A stretch of 13,160 nt of DNA from CAZJNX01 sp964547415 (GTDB taxonomy: Bacteria > Pseudomonadota > Alphaproteobacteria > Rhizobiales > Amorphaceae): positions 1-13,160 of the forward strand of contig CAZJNX010000139.1 in NCBI GenBank assembly GCA_964547415.1, in the 5' to 3' direction. The notes below the pieces were generated by a model. It searched no databases. It was not told the DNA's origin and was given only the letters and a program-made list of their open reading frames with translations. Both the position numbers and the translations under genes were made by a program. This document shows positions 1-4,406 of the stretch, piece by piece. Positions within the stretch are counted from its first letter, which is position 1; each line of letters opens with the position of its first letter.

Positions 1-2
1 AC

Positions 3-188
3 AACCTCGAGGTCATCAAGACGGCCGACTGGGTGGTGGACCTCGGGCCCGAGGGCGGCGACGGCGGCGGGGAGGTGGTCGCCATCGGCACGCCGGAAAG
101 GATCGTGAAGGAGAAGCGCAGCCACACCGGCGCCTTCCTCGCCGAGCTCCTCGGCCGCCGCCCGCCCCGCCGCACGGCCGCGGAGTGA
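3..188 (+). CDS. uvrA: UvrA, excinuclease ABC subunit A (C-terminal end only)
   Basis: This is the last 61 codons of a gene that enters from the left. The readable frame starts at base 3 and ends at TGA 186-188. The peptide NLEVIKTADWVVDLGPEGGD, followed by GGGEVVAIGTP and SHTGAFLAELL, is the hallmark C-terminus of UvrA. It lies just after the second ATPase H-loop histidine, which is outside the window. UvrA is the damage-sensing ABC ATPase dimer of UvrABC nucleotide excision repair and acts in the cytoplasm on DNA. The short Arg/Pro-rich end (LGRRPPRRTAAE) is a normal variable tail. The stop codon lies inside the first unit of a 20-bp tandem duplication (185-224). No intrinsic terminator with a T-run follows. 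The family assignment rests on the very conserved C-terminal block and is secure; nothing can be said about the rest of the protein. Confidence 0.95.
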   Translation, partial: NLEVIKTADWVVDLGPEGGDGGGEVVAIGTPERIVKEKRSHTGAFLAELLGRRPPRRTAAE

Positions 189-224
189 ACACGGCCCTTC
201 AGGCGTGAACACGACCCTTCACTT
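185..224 (+). repeat. 20-bp tandem duplication spanning the uvrA stop
   Basis: Two adjacent 20-bp units (185-204 and 205-224) both begin gtgaacacgRcccttca and match at 16 of their first 17 bases, differing only at G/A. The first unit contains the uvrA TGA; the second repeats a TGA in its copy. It looks like a simple slippage duplication. No function is evident. Confidence 0.8.
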
Positions 225-305
225 GCCCGCGAGCGCACCCCCCGGCCCCTCCCCCGCGCCCGGGCGATGGCGTACCCCTCCCCCGTTCCGTCACGGGAGG
301 ATGCC

Positions 306-809
306 ATGACCCGACCGACCATCCGGCGCGTCCGCGCGACCGCTCCCCTCGCCGCCCTCGCCCTCGCCTGCCTCCTCGCCGCCCCCGCCACCGCGGAGAT
401 GGCCGAGCGGCCGGGCTGGCAGGTCCTGCCGACCGACATGGGATACGCGGACCTTCTCGCCTCCCTGAAGGCGGCGGTCGAGGCGGAGGGCATGTTCGTC
501 GTGACCGAGGCGGGGCCGACCGAGGCGGCCGCCCGCCGCGGCGTCGACATCCCCGGCAATCGGGTGGTCGGCGTCTTCCGCAACGACTTCGCGGTCACGG
601 CGCTCCGGGCGTCCACCGCGGCCATGATCGAGGCGCCCATCCGCTTCTACGTCACGGAGAACGCGGACGGGACGGCGACCCTTTCCTGGAAGACGCCCTC
701 CCACGTCTTCGCACCATACATGGACGACGGGGGCGAGGCGCTCCGCGACGTGGCGGGCGAGCTCGACGCGGTGTTCGCGGCGATCGGCGAGAGGGCGACC
801 GCCCGTTAG
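306..809 (+). CDS. Secreted DUF302-domain protein
   Basis: This 167-residue protein has a classical Sec signal peptide. Basic residues (MTRPTIRRVR) are followed by an Ala/Leu core and a likely cut after PATA, near residue 30. The mature part (residues 40-165) matches the DUF302 fold: a TDMGYADLLASLKAAVEAEG helix, the FVVTEAG strand, then VVGVFRNDFAVTAL, APIRFYVTEN and a C-terminal amphipathic helix. DUF302 proteins are small, often periplasmic, and have no agreed biochemical role. I chose ATG 306 because GGGAGG at 295-300 lies 5 bases upstream. The earlier in-frame ATG at 267 has no ribosome binding site and would bury the signal peptide behind 13 residues. The gene appears monocistronic: 117 bp separate it from uvrA and 341 bp from the next gene. 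It ends in a Gly-Glu-Arg-Ala segment whose DNA resembles the 18-bp tandem repeat just after the stop. Confidence 0.85.
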   Translation: MTRPTIRRVRATAPLAALALACLLAAPATAEMAERPGWQVLPTDMGYADLLASLKAAVEAEGMFVVTEAGPTEAAARRGVDIPGNRVVGVFRNDFAVTALRASTAAMIEAPIRFYVTENADGTATLSWKTPSHVFAPYMDDGGEALRDVAGELDAVFAAIGERATAR

Positions 810-816
810 GCCGACG

Positions 817-852
817 GTCGGGCGAGAGGGTCGCGTCGGGCGAGAGGGTCGC
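817..852 (+). repeat. 18-bp perfect tandem duplication
   Basis: The unit gtcgggcgagagggtcgc occurs at 817-834 and again without change at 835-852. A degenerate third start (gccgggcgcgagg) follows at 853-865. A related sequence, ggcgagagggcgacc, is the end of the preceding coding region, so the array may have grown from the 3' end of the DUF302 gene. No function is evident. Confidence 0.85.
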
Positions 853-1043
853 GCCGGGCGCGAGGCGCGCTTCTGGAAGGGTCGGCTCCGGCGGAATGTC
901 GGCAGAGTCGTCCCACCAGCGGAATGGAACGGGTCGGCGGCCCGGCCGGCGCACCGCGGGCGAGGGAGCGGCCTCGGGAAACCGGCACGCGCGGGCGAGC
1001 GGTCGAGGGGCGCCCCCTCGCCCCACGCCCGCCACGGCGGCGG

Positions 1044-1069
1044 CTGACAGAACCCGCGGGAGCTGTCAG
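1044..1069. promoter_or_regulatory. 26-bp near-perfect palindrome, candidate operator
   Basis: Outer arms CTGACAG (1044-1050) and CTGTCAG (1063-1069) are exact inverse complements, and the inner CCCGCGGG (1053-1060) is itself palindromic on the same centre (1056.5). Eleven of 13 symmetric base pairs match; only the AA/AG positions break the dyad. There is no T-run and almost no room for an RNA loop, so a dimeric repressor or activator site fits better than a terminator. It lies about 80 bp before the ATG at 1151, where an operator for that cassette would be expected. The regulator is unknown. Confidence 0.5.
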
Positions 1070-1150
1070 GCTCCCGGCCATCCGCGAATCGCCCGGCCGC
1101 CACGATCCATCCGTCACGGCGCCGGGCCCGCAAGGCCGACGGAGGTCCCC

Positions 1151-1600
1151 ATGCCGAGGATTCTTCTCCTGCAGGGCGCCAACATGAACTTCCTCGGCTA
1201 CCGCCAGCCGGAGATCTACGGCCGCACCACCGCCGCCGAGCTCGACGCCATGCTGCAGGACTACGCACGGCAGAAGGGATTCGAGCTGGAGATCTTCTAC
1301 TCGAATCACGAAGGCGTGATGATCGACAAGCTGTTCGAAAATCACGACGCGAAAGACACCGTCGCCGTGTTCAACCCGGGTGGCTTCGTCTACAGCGGCT
1401 ACGCCATCCGCGACTGCATCCGCGGCATCGCCCTGCCGGTGATCGAGGTGCACATGACGAACCATTACGAGCGCGGGATCCGCTCGGTGATCGGCGAGGC
1501 GTGCGTCGGCATCTTCCTCGGCCTCGGCATCCAGATGTACTTCCGCGCCATCGACGGCGCGCTCGCGCTCCTCGGCGAAAGGTCCGGGGCCGCCGCGTGA
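1151..1600 (+). CDS. Type II 3-dehydroquinate dehydratase-like protein (divergent)
   Basis: This 149-residue protein has the length and fold order of type II dehydroquinases (AroQ). In shikimate or quinate metabolism these form cytoplasmic dodecamers that dehydrate 3-dehydroquinate to 3-dehydroshikimate. Retained features are the lid Arg18 and Tyr23 in QPEIYG, the SNHEG motif, Asn75 in FNPGG, and the general acid His101 in IEVHMTN. The differences lie around the substrate pocket: NGPNL is QGANM, the usual Gln before SNHEG is Tyr50, the THTS segment is VYSG (Tyr81 in place of the usual His), and the HISN serine is Thr103. The HAREEFR stretch reads HYERGIR with one residue missing. ATG 1151 has GGAGG at 1141-1145, 5 bases upstream. 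The stop overlaps the next gene's GTG start. Family membership is sure. Whether it is the housekeeping AroQ or a paralogue with another substrate is open; context and pocket changes favour a paralogue. Confidence 0.85.
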   Translation: MPRILLLQGANMNFLGYRQPEIYGRTTAAELDAMLQDYARQKGFELEIFYSNHEGVMIDKLFENHDAKDTVAVFNPGGFVYSGYAIRDCIRGIALPVIEVHMTNHYERGIRSVIGEACVGIFLGLGIQMYFRAIDGALALLGERSGAAA

Positions 1601-2430
1601 GGACCGCTCCGGCGGCGGAGGCGCGAGGCGTCCGCCTGAGGGACGGCGACGAGATCGCCGCGCGCCTCCTCGGCCCGCCGGACGCCCCCGCGCTCTGCCT
1701 CGTCCCGGGCCTCGGGGGCGTGGCGTCCTTCTTCGAGGGGATCGCGCCCGCCCTCGCGCGGGACTTTCGCGTCCTCCTGCACGATCACCGCGGCACCGGC
1801 GAGAGCACGCCCGCCGTGATCGACTACTCCATCGGGCAGATGGCGGACGACCTCCTCCAGGTGATGGACGCCTTCGGCCTCGCCCGGGCGGCCGTCGTCG
1901 GCCATTCCACGGGCGGGGCGATCGCCCAGACGATCGCCCTCGACCGGCCGGAGCGGGCGACGGCTCTCGTCCTCAGCTCCACGTGGGCGGCGCCCGACGC
2001 CTTTTTGCGCGCCCTGTTCGAATTGAGGCTCGACGTCCTGACCGCCCTCGGTCCCGCAGCCTACCTGCGCTTCGCCGCCCTCCTCCTGCGCCCGCCGGCG
2101 GTGGCGGCCGCCGAGCCGGGTGACCTCGCCATCGACGACGAGACCGCCCTGCAGCGCCTTCACGACCCGCGCATCGCCGAAAGCCGGATCCGCGCCCTCC
2201 TCGCCCACGACCGGCGGGCGGATATCGCGCGGCTCTCGCAGCCGACCCTCGTCACCTGCGCCGCCGACGACAGGGTGACGCCGCCCCACCTCTCGCGCGA
2301 GCTCGCCGCGCTGATCCCCGGCGCCACGCTGTGGATGGCGCCCGACGGCGGCCACTTCCTGCCCGAGGTGCGCCCGGCCGCCTTCCTCGAGGCCGTCCAC
2401 CCGTTCCTCGTCCGTCACGCCCGCCCGTGA
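1597..2430 (+). CDS. Alpha/beta-fold hydrolase, RutD/PcaD-like
   Basis: This is a 277-residue hydrolase of usual family length with no signal peptide, so probably cytoplasmic. The oxyanion-side motif DHRGTGES lies at 63-70. The nucleophile elbow GHSTG puts the catalytic Ser at 104, the acid is Asp225 in ADDRVTP, and the base is His253 in DGGHF. Several stretches resemble the E. coli aminoacrylate hydrolase RutD (GLGG near 38-41, YSIGQMADDLLQVMDAFG, LFELRLDVLTALGPAAY) and also 3-oxoadipate enol-lactonases. This suggests hydrolysis of a small enol-lactone, ester or enamine-type intermediate rather than a lipid. The GTG start at 1597 overlaps the preceding stop as GTGA, implying translational coupling; only a distant AAAGG (1578-1582) is seen as a ribosome site. 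Upstream in-frame codons run inside the previous gene and were not used. The substrate is unknown. No other rut or pca genes lie in the window. Confidence 0.88.
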   Translation: MRTAPAAEARGVRLRDGDEIAARLLGPPDAPALCLVPGLGGVASFFEGIAPALARDFRVLLHDHRGTGESTPAVIDYSIGQMADDLLQVMDAFGLARAAVVGHSTGGAIAQTIALDRPERATALVLSSTWAAPDAFLRALFELRLDVLTALGPAAYLRFAALLLRPPAVAAAEPGDLAIDDETALQRLHDPRIAESRIRALLAHDRRADIARLSQPTLVTCAADDRVTPPHLSRELAALIPGATLWMAPDGGHFLPEVRPAAFLEAVHPFLVRHARP

Positions 2431-2461
2431 CGCCCCTCCCGAGAAGACGGAGCCCGCCACC

Positions 2462-2848
2462 ATGACCATCATCGCCCACCGGGACGACGACCTCGAGACG
2501 TGGCGCGACGGCGTCATGACGCAGGTGCGCGTCTCCGCCCTCACCGGCTCCCGCCAGATCCTGATCTTCGAGCAGTTCTGCGAGCCCGGCCTCGGCGCGC
2601 CGACCCACCTGCACGCGGTGGAGGAGGTGCTCGAGATCGTCGCGGGGACGGCCGAGGTGTGGCTCGACGGGACGACGCACGTCGTCGAGGCGAACCACTC
2701 CGTCCTCGTGCCGCCGGGCCGCCTCCACGGCTTCCGCAACGTCGGCGAGGGGATCCTCCACGTCCGGGCGACGCTGGCGGCCTGCATCTTCGAGGCGAGC
2801 TACGAGAACAGCACCGACGTGTCGCGCCGCTACGTGCCGGACGTGTGA
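2462..2848 (+). CDS. Small single-domain cupin protein
   Basis: This 128-residue cupin is nearly all beta-barrel. Motif 1 reads GAPTHLHAVEEVLEIVAG, with metal ligands His49, His51 and Glu55. Motif 2 reads PPGRLHGFRN, with the fourth ligand His89. All four ligands are present, so a bound divalent metal is likely. Small cupins of this type act as isomerases, dioxygenases or metabolite-binding proteins, and sequence alone does not separate these roles. ATG 2462 has GGAG at 2449-2452. The gene follows the hydrolase by 31 bp and probably belongs to the same transcript, where it could act on the same intermediate. It is the last gene before a convergent junction: its stop is only 37 bp from the end of the amidase on the other strand. 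Confidence 0.85.
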   Translation: MTIIAHRDDDLETWRDGVMTQVRVSALTGSRQILIFEQFCEPGLGAPTHLHAVEEVLEIVAGTAEVWLDGTTHVVEANHSVLVPPGRLHGFRNVGEGILHVRATLAACIFEASYENSTDVSRRYVPDV

Positions 2849-2855
2849 GCCCACC

Positions 2856-2885
2856 CCGCCGCCGGTCCCCGCCCGGGTGCGGCGG
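2856..2885. terminator. GC-rich hairpin at the convergent gene junction
   Basis: CCGCCGC (2856-2862) pairs exactly with GCGGCGG (2879-2885) across a 16-nt loop that can fold further. It fills the 37-bp gap between the converging cupin and amidase genes and could act on both transcripts. It lacks a T-run on either side, so intrinsic termination is not proven. Confidence 0.3.
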
Positions 2886-3617
2886 TCACTCGCCCGCGAG
2901 CGCGAGGAGGGCCTCGAGGCGGGCGTGGGTCGCCGCGTCGGGCGTGCCGTCGAGCCGGTGGGGGGCGAAGTGGCGCTGGAAGGCGGCGGTCGCCGTGCGG
3001 GTGTGGCCGTCGAGGACGCCGGTCGGGGCGAGGTCGTAGCCGAAGGCGGCGAGGCGGCGCTGGACGGCGTCCACCGGCGGGGGCGGCCCCTCGGCCGTCG
3101 CGTCCGTCCACAGGCCGTGGCCGCGGGCGGCAAGGCCCGCCCAGGGAAAGCGCTCGCCCGGGTCGAGCTTGCGCTCCGGGGCGACGTCCGAGTGGGCGAG
3201 GATCGACCGGTCCGGGATCGTCCAGCGGGTGCGGATGCCGTCGAGGAGGCGCACCACCGCCTCCACCTGCACCGGCGGGTAGGGCGGCAGGCCGTTGTCG
3301 TGGCCGCCGTTGTCGATCTCGATCCCGATGGAGCGGCTGTTGATGTCCCGCGCGCCGCGCCAGTGGGAGACGCCCGCGTGCCAGGCGCGGCGGGCCTCGT
3401 CCACCATCCGCACCACGGTCCCGTCGAGGAGGACGAGGTAATGGGCCGACACGCCCGAGCGCGGGTTGCACAGCCAGGACAGCGCCGCCGCCCCGTCCGC
3501 CATGCCGGTGTAGTGGAGGATCACCATGTCCGGGGCGTCGGTGCCGCGGCGTCGCTCGTGGTTGGGGGACGGGTGATCGACGACCGCGAGGGGCCGCGCG
3601 ACGGCCGGTCCGTTCAC
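2886..3617 (-). CDS. N-acetylmuramoyl-L-alanine amidase, AmpD/AmiD type, with peptidoglycan-binding domain
   Basis: This 243-residue zinc amidase cleaves the bond between N-acetylmuramic acid and L-alanine in peptidoglycan fragments. The Amidase_2 domain spans about residues 8-160. Zinc ligands are His35 in VILHYTG and His142 and Asp152 in AHSDVAPERKLDPG, with the 10-residue spacing seen in AmpD. Glu100 in SIGIEIDN is the probable catalytic glutamate. A PG_binding_1 domain follows at about 183-235 (AVQRRLAAFGYDLAPTGVLD, AAFQRHF), as in E. coli AmiD. No signal peptide or lipobox is seen, which argues for cytoplasmic recycling as in AmpD. The GTG start at 3617 overlaps the upstream TGA stop by 4 bp and has GAGG 7 bases upstream. 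Longer in-frame starts would run through the whole neighbouring gene. The neighbour is a TerB-J protein, a pairing common in alphaproteobacteria. Confidence 0.92.
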   Translation of the reverse strand: MNGPAVARPLAVVDHPSPNHERRRGTDAPDMVILHYTGMADGAAALSWLCNPRSGVSAHYLVLLDGTVVRMVDEARRAWHAGVSHWRGARDINSRSIGIEIDNGGHDNGLPPYPPVQVEAVVRLLDGIRTRWTIPDRSILAHSDVAPERKLDPGERFPWAGLAARGHGLWTDATAEGPPPPVDAVQRRLAAFGYDLAPTGVLDGHTRTATAAFQRHFAPHRLDGTPDAATHARLEALLALAGE

Positions 3618-4312
3618 GGGCGGGCCTCGCGGCGGCGCACCGCCTCCCAGGCGGCGTTGATGGCGACGAGCCGCTCGTGGGCCACCTGCACGAAGTCCTC
3701 CGGCACGCCGCGGGCGAGCAGCCGGTCCGGGTGGTTCTCCGCCACCAGCGTGCGCCAGCGGGCCTTGATCTCGTCGAACGGCGTGTCGGGCGCGACGCCG
3801 AGCACCGCGTAGGGGTCCTCCCCGTCGGCCGAGACGTGGCGGGCGCGGATGCGGCGCAGGGCCACCGGGTCGAGGCGGAAGATCTCGGCGACGCGCTCCA
3901 GGAAGACGTCCTCGGCCGGGTGGAGGACGCCGTCGGCCGCGGCGATGGAGAACAGGACGTCCACGATGTCCTCGAGGAGCGCCGGGTCCTCCGGGAAGAG
4001 GCGGGCGATGCGCTCCGCGTAGGTCTCGAAGCCGGCGACGTCCTGCTGGGCGAGGCGGAAGAGGCGCTCCACGCTGCGCCGGTCGCCCGGCGCCACGTCG
4101 AAGCGCTGCCAGAACGACTGGAGCTCCTCGGCCGTCACCACCCCGTCCGCCTTCGCCATCTTGGCGGCGAGGGCGACGACCGCCATGGAGAAGCGCATGG
4201 CGCGGCGGGTGTCCCGATCGCCCGCCACCCGGTCGATCCCCCGCTCCCAGAGCTGGGCGCCGGCGCTGCCGACGTCCTGGGCGAACTGTCCGAGCTTCGA
4301 CCACATCGACAT
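3614..4312 (-). CDS. DjlA-like TerB-J domain co-chaperone
   Basis: This 232-residue protein combines a TerB-like helical domain (about 38-150; paired KADGVVTAEE and AADGVLHPAED motifs, both acidic) with a C-terminal J domain (about 167-230). The J domain carries DPYAVLGV and the essential HPD tripeptide at 194-196, which stimulates the ATPase of DnaK. This is the architecture of DjlA, but no clear N-terminal membrane anchor is present; the segment FSMAVVALAAKMAK is part of TerB. The protein is therefore expected to be soluble or peripheral. The first ATG (4312) was chosen over the second (two codons later) because GGAG lies 11 bases upstream, compared with 17. It ends in a GTGA overlap with the amidase gene and so is translationally coupled to it. 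The upstream hydrolase gene on the same strand ends 94 bp away and may share the transcript. Confidence 0.9.
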   Translation of the reverse strand: MSMWSKLGQFAQDVGSAGAQLWERGIDRVAGDRDTRRAMRFSMAVVALAAKMAKADGVVTAEELQSFWQRFDVAPGDRRSVERLFRLAQQDVAGFETYAERIARLFPEDPALLEDIVDVLFSIAAADGVLHPAEDVFLERVAEIFRLDPVALRRIRARHVSADGEDPYAVLGVAPDTPFDEIKARWRTLVAENHPDRLLARGVPEDFVQVAHERLVAINAAWEAVRRREARP

Positions 4313-4406
4313 GGGGTTCCGGTCTCCTTCGGCCCGTCCCGGCGGCGCCCGCCCCGAATGGCAGACGGGGGCGGCGGTCGCAACGCTTCCGCCGGTCGCC
4401 CCCCGC

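Larger units (their letters stand above)
810..1150. other. Intergenic region before the dehydroquinase-like cassette
   Basis: These 341 bp hold no convincing gene; the open frames through them are low-complexity Arg/Pro/Gly shadows of GC-rich DNA without start signals. The region contains an 18-bp tandem duplication (817-852), a 26-bp palindrome (1044-1069) and the ribosome binding site GGAGG (1141-1145). No clear -35/-10 pair is visible, so the promoter of the downstream cassette is presumed to lie here but is not located. Confidence 0.6.

Noticed and set aside
267..305. Earlier ATG for the DUF302 gene
   Set aside because: No Shine-Dalgarno precedes it and it would place 13 residues before a normal signal peptide; ATG 306 has GGGAGG at good spacing.
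896..1150. Upstream extension of the dehydroquinase-like gene
   Set aside because: The added residues are low-complexity, while the ATG at 1151 has a strong ribosome site and gives the exact family N-terminus.
4313..4406. Terminator between the PldB-like hydrolase and the TerB-J gene
   Set aside because: GC-rich arms can pair imperfectly here (GGCGG/CCGCC with bulges), but no T-run follows on the minus strand and the pairing is not better than expected for this composition.
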